Both the position numbers and the translations under genes were made by a program. The notes under the pieces are model-generated. The model was not told the origin of the DNA. It worked only from the letters and a program-made list of their open reading frames with translations, and did not search any database. From Rhizobiales bacterium NRL2 (GTDB taxonomy: Bacteria; Pseudomonadota; Alphaproteobacteria; Minwuiales; Minwuiaceae): a stretch of 64,000 bases of DNA. The stretch lies in assembly GCA_001664005.1 (NCBI GenBank), contig CP016093.1, forward strand, positions 2,053,001 to 2,117,000, in the 5' to 3' direction. This document shows, piece after piece, positions 27,481 to 36,751 of this stretch (positions are counted from its first letter, which is position 1; every line of letters starts with the position of its first letter).

Positions 27481-28530
27481 CTACTTCAGATAGCCGCGCT
27501 CACCCCAGATCTTGTACTCCTCGTGGAAGGCGGTGTAGCTGTCCCAGAGGCGCTTGACGTCCGGATTGGCCGCAAGCTCCTCCTGGAGCACCTCCCCCCA
27601 GGCGCCGCGGAGCTGGTCGAGGATCTCCGGCGACCAGTCGACATTCTCCACGCCGTCCTTCTCGTTGGCGATCATCGCCGCGGACTGAAGGGCTTCACCC
27701 TCGGCCAGTTCCACGCCGATATTGGCCGTGCAGGCCATCTCGAAGATCGCCTTCTTCTGGTCGTCCAGCTCGTTCCACTTGTCGCGGTTCACCAGGAACT
27801 CGTTGGTCGTGGACTGCTGATGCCAGCCGGGGAAGTAGTTGTACTTGGCGATCTGGTAGAAGCCGAGCGTACGGTCGATGGCGGGCATCGAGAACTCGGT
27901 GGCGTCGATGGTGCCGAGTTCCAGCGCCGGATAGATATCGCCGCCGGCGAGCTGCTGGGTGGCCACGCCGAACTTCTGCATCACCTTCGCGCCGATGCCG
28001 AAGAAGCGCATCTTCAGGCCCTTCAGCTCGTCGAGGCTGGTGATCTTGTTGCGGAACCAGCCGGAGGTCTCCGGCGGGATCATGCCGCAGTAGAAGTATT
28101 CGATGTTGTCGCGCCCGTAGAACTCCTTGCCGAGCTCGACACCGCCGCCGTACTGCAGCCAGGCGTTGAACTCCAGCGCGCCCGGGCCGAACGGCCAGGT
28201 CGAAAGGAAGGCGAAGACCGAGTTCTTGCCCTGGTTGGCGCCCGGCGTGCCGTAGGCCGCCTCGAACGCGCCCTGGCTGATCGGGTCGTAATAGGCGTAA
28301 CCGCCGGCCAGCGCGCCGGGCTCGAACACCTTGATGTCGAAATCGCCGGCGGAAGCCTTGTCGACCCAGCCGGTGATCCGCGGCCCGACCGGCCCCAGAA
28401 CCGCCACGTTCGTGCCGAAGGCGGAATGCAGCTTCCAGCGGACCTTCTTCGCGTCGGCTTCCGATGCCGACATGGCGAGCGTCACGCTCGCCGCAAGCGC
28501 TACCGCGCCCAACGTCTTGATGAGATTCAT
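27481..28530 (-). CDS. TRAP transporter substrate-binding protein (DctP/TakP-like)
   Basis: 349 residues with a signal peptide (MNLIKTLGAVALAASVTLAM, cleavage near SASEADA). Features of the DctP fold: KVRWKLHSAFGTNVAVLG at the mature start, FRNKITSLDELKGLKMRFFG and ELGTIDATEFSMPAIDRTLG. The Trp-rich, aromatic pattern and the KMRFFGIGAKVMQKFG segment fit the TakP group that binds 2-oxo acids such as pyruvate, but the ligand is inferred. It is first in its operon and made for the periplasm. Confidence 0.93.
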   Translation of the reverse strand: MNLIKTLGAVALAASVTLAMSASEADAKKVRWKLHSAFGTNVAVLGPVGPRITGWVDKASAGDFDIKVFEPGALAGGYAYYDPISQGAFEAAYGTPGANQGKNSVFAFLSTWPFGPGALEFNAWLQYGGGVELGKEFYGRDNIEYFYCGMIPPETSGWFRNKITSLDELKGLKMRFFGIGAKVMQKFGVATQQLAGGDIYPALELGTIDATEFSMPAIDRTLGFYQIAKYNYFPGWHQQSTTNEFLVNRDKWNELDDQKKAIFEMACTANIGVELAEGEALQSAAMIANEKDGVENVDWSPEILDQLRGAWGEVLQEELAANPDVKRLWDSYTAFHEEYKIWGERGYLK

Positions 28531-28913
28531 GATCTACCTCCCTTTGCGGACCACCGGTCCCTTTTTCCTCCGGCGTTTCGCCGGGTCCCTGCAGTTGGAC
28601 GCAGGTAAAGCGGGCGCTTCTTCTGACGCCTCGTTGCGGCCATTTAGCCTCGCCTGCGCGCATGACGCAATGGCCGCAATCAGAAAAGAACAGAGCCGAG
28701 GTGTTTTTTTACTGATCGGTATCAAAAACTATACTCATGAGTATTTGCCCTTCGACGGCATGGCGCCGATCGATCGAGGATGACCTCGCGTCAGCCGTCC
28801 GGTGCGTTGGAAAAGAGTCAATTCGGCAACGCTTTGGCCCCTTCAGCGGAAAAAGCACATGAAGGCGGCGCAATCCGTTTGACCGGGCGAATCGGTTCTG
28901 ATTCGATTCGCCG
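28531..28913. other. Divergent intergenic region between the TRAP operon and ftsB
   Basis: 383 bases without a gene. It carries a good Shine-Dalgarno (GGGAGGTAG) just before the binding-protein start, an AT-rich patch at 28690-28750 with a 14-base palindrome, and the ftsB leader. Promoters for both directions are expected here, but I cannot point to a convincing -35/-10 pair. Confidence 0.5.
28731..28744. promoter_or_regulatory. Perfect 14-base palindrome ATACTCATGAGTAT
   Basis: A perfect palindrome in the AT-rich middle of a divergent gap, 201 bases upstream of the TRAP binding-protein start. A 12/14 match lies upstream of the monooxygenase gene (6375-6388). Size and symmetry suit a dimeric repressor. 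Confidence 0.45.
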
Positions 28914-29246
28914 ATGACCCTTTCGCCCGCCGGATCGAGACACCTGCTGAAGTTCGCGCCCCCGCTCATCGGCGCGGCCCTGGTGTTCTATTTCGGATTC
29001 CACGCCGCCTATGGCGAGCGGGGCCTGGTCGCGCTCAGGAAACTGGAGGCCGAGGCCGGGCATCAGCAGGAAAGACTTGAGGACCTGCAGGCGCGCGAAG
29101 AGCGGCTCCGACGCCGGGTGGAACTGATCCGCGGCCCCGAGATTGATGGCGACATCCTGGAGGAGCAGGCGCGGCGCATCCTCGGATGGAGCCGCCCCGA
29201 CGAGGTTGTCATCCTGCACCCCGGGCCTTCCGCGGCAGGGCGGTAA
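28914..29246 (+). CDS. ftsB: Septum formation initiator FtsB/DivIC-like protein
   Basis: 110 residues: a short N-terminus, one membrane helix (about 15-32, APPLIGAALVFYFGFHA) and a long coiled coil (LRKLEAEAGHQQERLEDLQA onward), then a Pro-rich end. FtsB bridges FtsL and FtsQ in the division complex. Its place directly upstream of pdhA is common in alphaproteobacteria. The ATG at 28914 has only a weak ribosome site. Confidence 0.88.
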   Translation: MTLSPAGSRHLLKFAPPLIGAALVFYFGFHAAYGERGLVALRKLEAEAGHQQERLEDLQAREERLRRRVELIRGPEIDGDILEEQARRILGWSRPDEVVILHPGPSAAGR

Positions 29247-29358
29247 CCGATTCCGGGTTAACGCGGAGTTTCGCCGTGCAGAGGGTGAAAATCTGTGCGT
29301 TACTGTCCGCCGTGTCCCGTCGCCAGGTGAGTGGCCCGAACAGGGCCGGGGAGGAAGC

Positions 29359-30411
29359 ATGGCCAAGTCCACCAGCAGCCGTTCCAGCCGGGCGCCCCGC
29401 GCGCGCAGCCGCGCCGGCGCCGCCAAGGCGGAGGCCGCGCCGCCGGAGACGAGCAAGGACGAACTGATGTCCTTCTACCGCGAAATGCTGCTGATCCGGC
29501 GCTTCGAGGAGAAGGCGGGCCAGATGTACGGCATGGGTCTGATCGGCGGTTTCTGTCACCTCTACATCGGTCAGGAGGCGGTCGTCGTCGGCATCCAGGC
29601 GGCGCTGACGCCGGACGACAAGGTGATCACGTCCTACCGCGATCACGGCCACATGCTGGCCTGCGGCATGGAATCGAGCGGGGTGATGGCCGAACTTACC
29701 GGCCGCGCCGGGGGCTATTCCAGGGGCAAGGGCGGCTCCATGCACATGTTCAGCCGGGAGAAGAACTTCTACGGCGGACACGGCATCGTCGGCGCCCAGG
29801 TGCCGCTCGGCACGGGTCTCGCGATGGCGGAGAAGTACAAGGGAACGGGCGCGCTGAGCGTGACCTATTTCGGCGACGGCTCCGCCAACCAGGGTCAGGT
29901 CTACGAGGCCTTCAACATGGCGGCGCTGTGGAAGCTGCCGGTGATCTACGTGATCGAGAACAACCAGTACGCCATGGGCACCTCGGTCGCCCGGTCCTCG
30001 GCGCAGGTCGAACTCGCCAAGCGCGGCGAGAGCTTCGGCATCCCGGGGCGGCAGGTCGACGGCATGGATGTGCTGGCCGTCAAGGCCGCCGCCGAGGAGG
30101 CGGTCAAGCACGTGCGCGAGGGCAACGGGCCGATCATCCTGGAGATGAAGACCTATCGCTATCGCGGCCATTCCATGTCGGATCCGGCCAAGTACCGCTC
30201 CAAGGAGGAAGTGGCCAAGATGCGCCAGGAGAAGGATCCGATCGAACGGGTCCGCGCGCGGCTGCTGGAGGAGTTCGAGGCCGGCGAGGACGAGTTGAAG
30301 ACGATCGACCGCGAGGTGAAGGGTATCGTCTCCGACGCGGCCGAGTTCGCCCAGCAGAGCCCGGAGCCGGATCCGTCCGAACTCTATACCGACATCCTGC
30401 GCGAGGCCTGA
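29359..30411 (+). CDS. pdhA: Pyruvate dehydrogenase E1 component, alpha subunit
   Basis: 350 residues from an ATG with GGGGAGGAAGC upstream. An N-terminal Ala/Arg/Ser-rich leader of about 30 residues precedes the E1 core. The thiamine diphosphate motif runs from GDGSANQGQVYEAF to IENNQYAMGT (about 170-200); the phosphorylation-loop-like YRYRGHSMSDPAKYR is at about 265-280. With PdhB it decarboxylates pyruvate and reductively acetylates the lipoyl group. It is the first gene of pdhA-pdhB-pdhC-lpdA-lipA. Confidence 0.97.
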   Translation: MAKSTSSRSSRAPRARSRAGAAKAEAAPPETSKDELMSFYREMLLIRRFEEKAGQMYGMGLIGGFCHLYIGQEAVVVGIQAALTPDDKVITSYRDHGHMLACGMESSGVMAELTGRAGGYSRGKGGSMHMFSREKNFYGGHGIVGAQVPLGTGLAMAEKYKGTGALSVTYFGDGSANQGQVYEAFNMAALWKLPVIYVIENNQYAMGTSVARSSAQVELAKRGESFGIPGRQVDGMDVLAVKAAAEEAVKHVREGNGPIILEMKTYRYRGHSMSDPAKYRSKEEVAKMRQEKDPIERVRARLLEEFEAGEDELKTIDREVKGIVSDAAEFAQQSPEPDPSELYTDILREA

Positions 30412-30427
30412 GGGGAGAGCCTGAGCG

Positions 30428-31837
30428 ATGCCGATCACAATTACGATGCCCGCCCTTTCGCCGACCATGGAGGAGGGCACGCTGGCCAAGTGGCTGGTCA
30501 AGGAGGGTGACGAGGTCGCCCCCGGCGATGTGCTGTGCGAAATCGAGACCGACAAGGCGACCATGGAGGTCGAGGCGGTCGACGAGGGCGCCATCGGCCG
30601 GCTGCTGGTCGAGGAAGGCACGGAGGGCGTGAAGGTGAATGCGCCCATCGCCGTGCTGCTGGGCGAGGGCGAGGACAAGTCCGATCTGGAGGGCTACGAG
30701 CCCAGGGGCGGGCCGTCGCCCGACCGTGAAGGCGACGCCCATGTCGACGAGGCGCCCGCCACGCCGGCGCCGAAAGCGGAAGCACAGCCGCGCTCCGCGC
30801 AGCCGGTTGCGGTCGACGACGAGGAGGAGCCCGAGATCCCGGCAGGGACCGAGATGGTCGAGCAGACCGTCCGCGAGGCGCTGCGCGACGCCATGGCCGA
30901 GGAAATGGAGCGCGACGAGACCGTCTTCCTGATGGGCGAGGAGGTGGCCGAGTACCAGGGCGCCTACAAGGTCTCCCAGGGCCTGCTGGACCGCTTCGGG
31001 CCGAAGCGGGTGATCGACACGCCGATCACCGAGCACGGCTTCGCCGGCGTCGGCGTCGGCGCGGCGTTCGGCGGGCTGAGGCCCATCGTCGAGTTCATGA
31101 CCTTCAACTTCGCCATGCAGGCGATCGACCAGATCATCAATTCCGCGGCCAAGACCCTTTACATGTCGGGCGGCCAGATGGGCTGTCCCATCGTCTTCCG
31201 CGGCCCCAACGGCGCGGCGGCCCGCGTCGGCGCACAGCACAGCCAGGACTACGGCGCCTGGTACGCGCAGATTCCGGGGCTGAAGGTGGTGTCGCCCTGG
31301 TCGGCGGCTGACGCCAAGGGCCTGATGAAGGCGGCGATCCGGGATCCGAACCCGGTGATCTTCCTCGAGAACGAGATTCTCTACGGCCGTACCGGCGAGG
31401 TGCCGAAGGACGACGGCTTCGTCCTGCCCATCGGCAAGGCCAAGGTGGTCCGCAAGGGCGCGGACGTGACCCTGGTCGGCTACTCCATCATGATCGAGAA
31501 GGCGCTCAAGGCGGCCGAGATTCTGGCGGAACAGGGGATCGACGCGGAGATCGTCGACCTGCGCTCGCTCCGTCCGCTGGACACCGCGACCGTGATCCGG
31601 TCGGTGAAGAAGACCAACCGTCTGGTGACGCTGGAGGAGGGCTTCCCGACCTGCGGCATCGGGGCGGAGCTTTCGGCCCGGGTGATGGAGGAGGCTTTCG
31701 ACTGGCTCGACGCGCCGGTGAAGCGCGTCACCGGCGAGGATGTGCCCATGCCCTACGCGGCGAACCTCGAGAAGCTGGCTCTGCCACAGCCCGAGACCAT
31801 CGTCGAGGCGGCCCGGGCCGTCTGCTACGCCGACTGA
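30428..31837 (+). CDS. pdhB: Pyruvate dehydrogenase E1 component, beta subunit, with N-terminal lipoyl domain
   Basis: 469 residues. Residues 1-80 form a lipoyl domain with the lipoyl-Lys in [14 protein letters not shown]; an Ala/Pro/Glu-rich linker (95-145) leads to the E1-beta core ([20 protein letters not shown], then [19 protein letters not shown] and [19 protein letters not shown]). A lipoylated E1-beta is a hallmark of alphaproteobacterial PDH. The lipoyl domain is 80/92 identical to that of PdhC just downstream. RBS AGGGGAG. Confidence 0.97.
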   Translation: MPITITMPALSPTMEEGTLAKWLVKEGDEVAPGDVLCEIETDKATMEVEAVDEGAIGRLLVEEGTEGVKVNAPIAVLLGEGEDKSDLEGYEPRGGPSPDREGDAHVDEAPATPAPKAEAQPRSAQPVAVDDEEEPEIPAGTEMVEQTVREALRDAMAEEMERDETVFLMGEEVAEYQGAYKVSQGLLDRFGPKRVIDTPITEHGFAGVGVGAAFGGLRPIVEFMTFNFAMQAIDQIINSAAKTLYMSGGQMGCPIVFRGPNGAAARVGAQHSQDYGAWYAQIPGLKVVSPWSAADAKGLMKAAIRDPNPVIFLENEILYGRTGEVPKDDGFVLPIGKAKVVRKGADVTLVGYSIMIEKALKAAEILAEQGIDAEIVDLRSLRPLDTATVIRSVKKTNRLVTLEEGFPTCGIGAELSARVMEEAFDWLDAPVKRVTGEDVPMPYAANLEKLALPQPETIVEAARAVCYAD

Positions 31838-31850
31838 GGGGGGACGCGAG

Positions 31851-33176
31851 ATGCCGATCACCATCACCATGCCTGCGCTGTCGCCCACCATGGAGGAAGG
31901 CACGCTGGCCAGCTGGCAGGTCAAGGCGGGCGATACGGTCGCCGCCGGCGACGTGCTCTGCGAGATCGAGACCGACAAGGCGACCATGGAGGTCGAGGCC
32001 GTTGACGAGGGCACGATCGGGAAGCTGCTGGTCGAGGCGGGGACCGAGGGCGTGAAGGTCAATGCGCCCATCGCCATCCTGCTGGAAGAGGGCGAGGACG
32101 AGAGCGCACTGGAGGGCTACGAGCCCGAGGGCGGGGCCGCGCCCCCGCCGGCGGAAACGGCCGAACCGGAACCGGAAGCGCCGCGGCCGGCGAAACAGCC
32201 CGCCGGATCGGTGGCCGACGACGCCCGCGCGCCTGCACCGAAGCCGGCATCCGGCGGCGGCGGGGGACGCATCTTCGCCAGCCCGCTGGCGAAGCGCATG
32301 GCGGAGCAGGCCGGGCTCGATCTGGCGGCTATCGAGGGCTCCGGTCCGAAGGGCCGCGTCGTCAAGCGCGACATCGAGGCCGCCGTGAAGGCGGGGACGG
32401 GGAAGAAGGCGGCTCCGCAGGCCGCTGCCACCGCCGCGGCAGCGCCGGCGCCGAAGCCGCTGGCCGTGGCCGGCGACTATCCGCCGGCGACGGACGACTA
32501 CGAGGAGATCAAACTCAATTCGATGCGGAAGACGATCGCGCGCCGCCTCACCGAGTCGAAGCAGACGATCCCGCATTTCTATCTCACGATGGACATCGAA
32601 CTCGACCGCCTGCTGGCCATGCGGAAGGATCTCAACGGCCGCTCCGACGCCTACAGGATCTCGGTCAACGACTTCATCATCCGTGCTACGGCGCTCGCGC
32701 TGCACCGCCACCCGGAGATCAACGCCCAGTTCACCGGCGAGGCGATCCTGCAGCATCGCAAGGTCGACGTCTCGGTCGCCGTGGCGATCGAGGGCGGACT
32801 GATCACGCCGGTGATCCGCGATGCCGACCGCAAGGGCCTGGTGGAGATCGCCAACCAGGCCAAGGACCTGGCCGGCCGCGCCCGCGACGGCAAGCTGAAG
32901 CCGGAGGAGTACCAGGGCGGCACCTGTACGGTTTCCAACCTGGGCATGTTCGGCATCGACCAGTTCGTGGCCGTCATCAACCCGCCGCAGTCGACCATCC
33001 TGGCGGTGGGCTCGGGCAAGCAGAAGCCGGTAGTCAAGGATGGCGCGCTGGCCGTCGCCACCGTCATGACCGCGACGCTGTCATGCGATCACCGCGTCTA
33101 TGGCGGGGCCGAGGGCGCGCGCTTCCTGGAGACCCTGAAGGGCTTCCTGGAAGACCCGGTCACCATGCTGCTCTGA
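31851..33176 (+). CDS. pdhC: Pyruvate dehydrogenase E2, dihydrolipoyl acetyltransferase
   Basis: 441 residues: lipoyl domain (1-80, Lys in [11 protein letters not shown]), Pro/Ala linker, peripheral-subunit-binding domain ([20 protein letters not shown]), second linker, and catalytic core (about 215-441). The core transfers acetyl from lipoyl to CoA. Its His motif, normally HxxxDG, reads [13 protein letters not shown]: the His is kept but the Asp is Gly, which is unusual. The remaining core ([37 protein letters not shown]) looks normal. The ATG at 31851 is preceded by GAGGGGGGAC. Confidence 0.96.
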   Translation: MPITITMPALSPTMEEGTLASWQVKAGDTVAAGDVLCEIETDKATMEVEAVDEGTIGKLLVEAGTEGVKVNAPIAILLEEGEDESALEGYEPEGGAAPPPAETAEPEPEAPRPAKQPAGSVADDARAPAPKPASGGGGGRIFASPLAKRMAEQAGLDLAAIEGSGPKGRVVKRDIEAAVKAGTGKKAAPQAAATAAAAPAPKPLAVAGDYPPATDDYEEIKLNSMRKTIARRLTESKQTIPHFYLTMDIELDRLLAMRKDLNGRSDAYRISVNDFIIRATALALHRHPEINAQFTGEAILQHRKVDVSVAVAIEGGLITPVIRDADRKGLVEIANQAKDLAGRARDGKLKPEEYQGGTCTVSNLGMFGIDQFVAVINPPQSTILAVGSGKQKPVVKDGALAVATVMTATLSCDHRVYGGAEGARFLETLKGFLEDPVTMLL

Positions 33177-33194
33177 TCCAGGGGGACGACTGAA

Positions 33195-34595
33195 ATGGCG
33201 AAGGAATTCGATCTGGTCGTCGTCGGCGGCGGCCCCGGCGGCTATGTCGCCGCGATCCGGGCGGCGCAGCTGAAAATGAACGTGGCGCTGGTCGAGCGGG
33301 AGCACCTGGGCGGCATCTGCCTCAACTGGGGCTGCATCCCGACCAAGGCGCTGCTGCGCTCGGCCGAGGTCTACCACCTGATGCAGCACGCCGGGGATTT
33401 CGGGTTCAAAATCGACGGCAAGATCGAGATCGACGCCGCGGCGGTGGTCAAGCGCTCGCGCAAGGTGGCGGGCCAGCTCTCCGGCGGCGTCAAGCACCTG
33501 CTGAAGAAGAACAAGGTCACCGTCTTCGACGGCCACGGCGCGCTGGGCGGCAAGGGCGTCGTCAAGGTCACGAAGGACGGCAAGGCGGTCGACGAGATCA
33601 GGGCGAAGCACATCGTGCTCGCCACCGGGGCGCGGGCGCGGACGCTGCCCGGTCTGGAGCCCGACGGGGACCGCATCTGGACCTACAAGGAGGCAATGGT
33701 CCCCGAAAGCCTGCCGAAATCGCTGCTGGTCGTCGGCTCCGGCGCCATCGGCATCGAATTCGCCAGCTTCTACCGCACGCTGGGCGCCGAGGTGACGGTA
33801 GTCGAGGTGCTTGACCGTGTTCTCCCCGTGGAGGATGAGGAAATCTCCGCCTTTGCCGAGAAGGCCTTCACCAAACAGGGCATGAAGATCATGACCGGCG
33901 CGACGGTGGAGAAGCTGGACAAGACGAAGGACGGCGTCACCGCAACGGTGAAGAAGAAGGACGGCAAGACCGAGAAGATCACGGTCGAGCGCGTCATCCT
34001 GGCCGTCGGCATCGTCGGCAATGTCGAGAACATCGGCCTGGAGAACACGAAGGTCGAGGTCGACCGCGCGCACGTGAAGATCGACGGCTACTGCCGCACG
34101 GGCGAGCCCGGCGTCTACGCCATCGGCGACCTCTGCGGTCCGCCCTGGCTGGCCCACAAGGCGAGCCATGAGGGCGTCATCTGCGTCGAGAAGATCGCCG
34201 GGATGGACGTCCACCCGCTCGAGGTCACCAACATTCCCGGCTGCACCTACTGCCAGCCGCAGGTCGCCAGCGTCGGCCTGACCGAGGCCGCGGCAAAAGC
34301 GAAGGGCCACGAGGTCAACGTCGGCCGCTTCCCCTTCATGGGCAACGGCAAGGCCATCGCGCTGGGCGACCCCGAAGGCATGGTCAAGACGGTCTTCGAC
34401 AGGAAGACCGGCGAGCTGCTCGGCGCGCACATGATCGGCGCGGAAGTGACCGAGCTGATCCAGGGCTACGGCATCGCCAAGACGCTGGAGACGACCGAGG
34501 CGGAACTGATGCACACGGTGTTCCCGCATCCGACGCTGTCGGAGATGATGCACGAGTCCGTGCTTGACGCCTATGGTCGGGCCATCCATTTCTGA
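33195..34595 (+). CDS. lpdA: Dihydrolipoamide dehydrogenase (E3)
   Basis: 466 residues. FAD motif VVVGGGPGGYVAAIRAAQL, redox-active disulfide GGICLNWGCIPTKALLRSAE, NAD motif LLVVGSGAIGIEFASFYRTL, second FAD motif YAIGDLCGPPWLAHKASHEG, and the C-terminal catalytic HTVFPHPTLSEMMHES (His-Glu pair). It reoxidises the dihydrolipoyl groups of the E2, making NADH. It starts 18 bases after pdhC. Confidence 0.97.
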   Translation: MAKEFDLVVVGGGPGGYVAAIRAAQLKMNVALVEREHLGGICLNWGCIPTKALLRSAEVYHLMQHAGDFGFKIDGKIEIDAAAVVKRSRKVAGQLSGGVKHLLKKNKVTVFDGHGALGGKGVVKVTKDGKAVDEIRAKHIVLATGARARTLPGLEPDGDRIWTYKEAMVPESLPKSLLVVGSGAIGIEFASFYRTLGAEVTVVEVLDRVLPVEDEEISAFAEKAFTKQGMKIMTGATVEKLDKTKDGVTATVKKKDGKTEKITVERVILAVGIVGNVENIGLENTKVEVDRAHVKIDGYCRTGEPGVYAIGDLCGPPWLAHKASHEGVICVEKIAGMDVHPLEVTNIPGCTYCQPQVASVGLTEAAAKAKGHEVNVGRFPFMGNGKAIALGDPEGMVKTVFDRKTGELLGAHMIGAEVTELIQGYGIAKTLETTEAELMHTVFPHPTLSEMMHESVLDAYGRAIHF

Positions 34596-34625
34596 TCCGA
34601 GTTCCGTGGAAGTCCTGAGGTCTGC

Positions 34626-35579
34626 ATGACCGACATCGTCAAAGCCGCGCCGCGCCATCCCGAGAAGGCCCACAGGCCCGACCAGCCGGTGTGGAAGAAG
34701 AAGCCGGCCTGGATCCGGGTGAAGGCGCCGACGTCGCCCGCCTACCAGGAAACCCGGGCGATCATGCGCGAGCACAAGCTGCACACGGTCTGCGAGGAAG
34801 CGGCCTGTCCGAACATCGGCGAGTGCTGGGCCAAGGGCCACGCCACCATGATGATCATGGGCGACACCTGCACCCGCGCCTGCACCTTCTGCAACGTCAA
34901 GACGGGCCGGCCCGGCCAGCTCGATCCCTTCGAGCCGGAGAGCGTCGCCCAGTCGGTGAAGAAGCTGGGGCTGAACCATGTCGTGGTGACCTCGGTGGAC
35001 CGCGACGACCTCGACGACGGCGGCGCCGACCACATGGCGCAGACCATCCTGCGCATCCGCGAGGCCAGCCCCGGCACCACCATCGAGGTGCTGACCCCGG
35101 ATTTCCAGAAGAAGCCCGGCGCGCTGGAGAAGGTCGTCGAGGCCCGGCCCGACGTCTTCAACCACAATCTGGAGACCGTGCCGCGGCTGTACGGCGAGGT
35201 CCGCCCCGGCGCGCGCTATTTCCATTCGCTGCGCATCCTGTCACGGGTGAAGGAGATCGACCCGTCCATGTTCACCAAGTCGGGCATCATGGTCGGCCTG
35301 GGCGAGGGACGGGAAGAAGTGCTGCAGGTCATGGACGATCTGCGCTCCGCCGAGGTCGATTTCATGACCATCGGCCAGTACCTGCAGCCCAGCCGCAAGC
35401 ATCACGCGGTCGACCGCTTCGTCACGCCGGACGAATTCGCGAGCCTGGAGCGGAGCGCCTATGGCAAGGGCTTCCTGATGGTTTCGGCGACGCCGCTGAC
35501 ACGGTCGTCCTATCACGCCGGCGACGATTTCGAGCGGCTGCGCGCAGCGCGGGAACGGCGCCTGAAGGCGGCATCCTGA
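34626..35579 (+). CDS. lipA: Lipoyl synthase
   Basis: 317 residues. The N-terminal auxiliary cluster motif [13 protein letters not shown] and the radical-SAM motif [13 protein letters not shown] are both present, with GDTCTRAC before it and the C-terminal [10 protein letters not shown] Ser that ligates the auxiliary cluster. It inserts two sulfurs into octanoyl-lysine to make the lipoyl cofactor used by PdhB and PdhC upstream. Its place in the pdh run fits that need. Confidence 0.97.
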   Translation: MTDIVKAAPRHPEKAHRPDQPVWKKKPAWIRVKAPTSPAYQETRAIMREHKLHTVCEEAACPNIGECWAKGHATMMIMGDTCTRACTFCNVKTGRPGQLDPFEPESVAQSVKKLGLNHVVVTSVDRDDLDDGGADHMAQTILRIREASPGTTIEVLTPDFQKKPGALEKVVEARPDVFNHNLETVPRLYGEVRPGARYFHSLRILSRVKEIDPSMFTKSGIMVGLGEGREEVLQVMDDLRSAEVDFMTIGQYLQPSRKHHAVDRFVTPDEFASLERSAYGKGFLMVSATPLTRSSYHAGDDFERLRAARERRLKAAS

Positions 35580-35586
35580 CCGGCTG

Positions 35587-36039
35587 ATGCCGAAACACTC
35601 CGAAAATCGCGTGCTGCCCTACACGCCCGAACAGATGTACGCGCTGGTCGCGGACGTGGAGAAGTATCCGCAGTTCCTGCCCTGGTGCGTCGGTGTTCGC
35701 ATCGTCTCCCATGGCGCCGAACAGATCACCGCCGACCTGCTGATCGGGTTCAAGATGTTCCGCGAACGGTTCCGTTCGAAAGTGGATCTGGAGCCGCAAA
35801 CCCCGCGCATCGATGTGGCCTATATCGAGGGGCCGATGCGATATCTCGAGAACCACTGGGTCTTCCGCGATCACGAGAAGGGCTGCGAGGTCGACTTCAT
35901 GGTCGATTTCGAGTTCCGCTCCCGGTTGTTGCGCAGGGCGGTGGAGCCCCTGTTCAACGAAGCCGTGCGGCGCATGGTGACGGCGTTCGAGAGACGCGCC
36001 GACGCGCTCTACGGCGAAACGGCGGCACAAAGAAAATGA
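35587..36039 (+). CDS. COQ10/RatA-like START-domain protein (ubiquinone binding)
   Basis: 150 residues with the polyketide-cyclase/START fold of the COQ10 family: YTPEQMYALVADVEKYPQFL at the N-terminus, PWCVGVRIVSHG, and VDFMVDFEFRSRLLRRAVEP near the end. Members bind ubiquinone and support respiration; the E. coli relative is named RatA. It starts seven bases after lipA and appears to close the operon, with a hairpin right behind it. Confidence 0.93.
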   Translation: MPKHSENRVLPYTPEQMYALVADVEKYPQFLPWCVGVRIVSHGAEQITADLLIGFKMFRERFRSKVDLEPQTPRIDVAYIEGPMRYLENHWVFRDHEKGCEVDFMVDFEFRSRLLRRAVEPLFNEAVRRMVTAFERRADALYGETAAQRK

Positions 36040-36065
36040 GCAGCCACCTTTTCAGGTGACTGCTC
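36038..36065 (+). terminator. Hairpin at the end of the pdh-lipA-COQ10 run
   Basis: Arms GAGCAGCCACCT (36038-36049) and AGGTGACTGCTC (36054-36065) pair with one mismatch around a TTTC loop and overlap the stop codon of the COQ10-like gene. The tail GACTTTCGG is a poor U-tract. It sits between convergent units and may serve both. Confidence 0.5.
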
Positions 36066-36186
36066 GACTTTCGGCCCCTGGCCCTTCCCGGGTCTTGTTA
36101 TTGTACTGACCGATCCCGGTTCACTGTGCCTGTGGGGCCGAATTCAGGCGTTGCAGAGGATGTGCGGTCGCTCGCCGGTCCGCCGC

Positions 36187-36366
36187 TCAGGGAACCAGAC
36201 TGGCGAGTTCGGGCTGCGGCGCTTCTGTCGGCGCGATTTCGGTCAGCCCTGAATTGGTTTCGTTCGGTGTCGAAGCGGGCAGGGGCTCCGTCGCCATGGC
36301 GGCCATGGCGCCCACCAGTATCGTTGCAATCGCGATCAGGCGTCCTGCAGCACGGTCACTGATCAT
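36187..36366 (-). CDS. Small secreted or membrane-anchored protein, unknown function
   Basis: 59 residues. ATG with a strong GGAGGG site seven bases upstream. Residues 5-24 form a signal or anchor helix (RAAGRLIAIATILVGAMAAM), and the rest is acidic and Pro/Thr-rich (TEIAPTEAPQPELASLVP). No family is recognised. It is the last of three small minus-strand genes (36751 to 36187) that appear to form one unit with an entericidin-like lipoprotein. Confidence 0.55.
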   Translation of the reverse strand: MISDRAAGRLIAIATILVGAMAAMATEPLPASTPNETNSGLTEIAPTEAPQPELASLVP

Positions 36367-36422
36367 CTTGCCCTCCTGTCTACTCTACGCGTTGACTCAT
36401 CGGGTCCGGTTGATCCGGACGT

Positions 36423-36563
36423 CTACTCCAGACTGTCCTCTACCGCTTCGCCGGTTTCCTCGGCGTCCTGACCGACGCCGCGAATGGTGTTCTCGCAGGC
36501 GACCAGCGCGCCGCCAAAAGCGAGGATGGCGATGTAGGCGAGGATGCGTTCGCGGATACTCAT
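36423..36563 (-). CDS. Entericidin-like small lipoprotein
   Basis: 46 residues: a membrane signal (ERILAYIAILAFGGALVAC) ending in a lipobox LVAC, then ENTIRGVGQDAEETGEAVED, which is the C-x-N-T-I-x-G-x-G-x-D pattern of the entericidin EcnA/EcnB family. In E. coli these are envelope lipoproteins tied to stationary phase and osmotic stress, with EcnB toxic and EcnA protective. Here only one recognisable member is present. It starts at an ATGA overlap with the 63-residue gene upstream and has its own GGAG site. Confidence 0.8.
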   Translation of the reverse strand: MSIRERILAYIAILAFGGALVACENTIRGVGQDAEETGEAVEDSLE

Positions 36564-36751
36564 CTTGTTGTACTCCGTTCTTCCAGAGCCTTGACCATGT
36601 CCCGGCCTTCCTTGGCCGTCCGGCGCGCGGTGCGGGCTTTTCCGTCCGTCTTGAGTGCGCCCCGGACATCGGGATCCCTCACCTCCCCGGGACCCCTGGT
36701 GACATCGTCGAGGATGTCTTCGGTGACCACGATCGAAAGCAGCAAGGGCAT
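36560..36751 (-). CDS. Small hypothetical protein upstream of the entericidin-like gene
   Basis: 63 residues, hydrophobic at the start (MPLLLSIVVTEDILDDV), then charged and Arg/Lys-rich (KTDGKARTARRTAKEGRDMV). It has a good AAGGAG site six bases before the ATG, and its stop overlaps the next start by four bases. Those signals favour a translated gene; the sequence resembles nothing I know. It could also be a leader that couples translation of the lipoprotein. Confidence 0.5.
   Translation of the reverse strand: MPLLLSIVVTEDILDDVTRGPGEVRDPDVRGALKTDGKARTARRTAKEGRDMVKALEERSTTR

Noticed and set aside
33081-35225. A 714-codon open frame on the minus strand over lpdA and lipA
   Set aside because: It mirrors two highly conserved genes; the composition is typical of a shadow frame.
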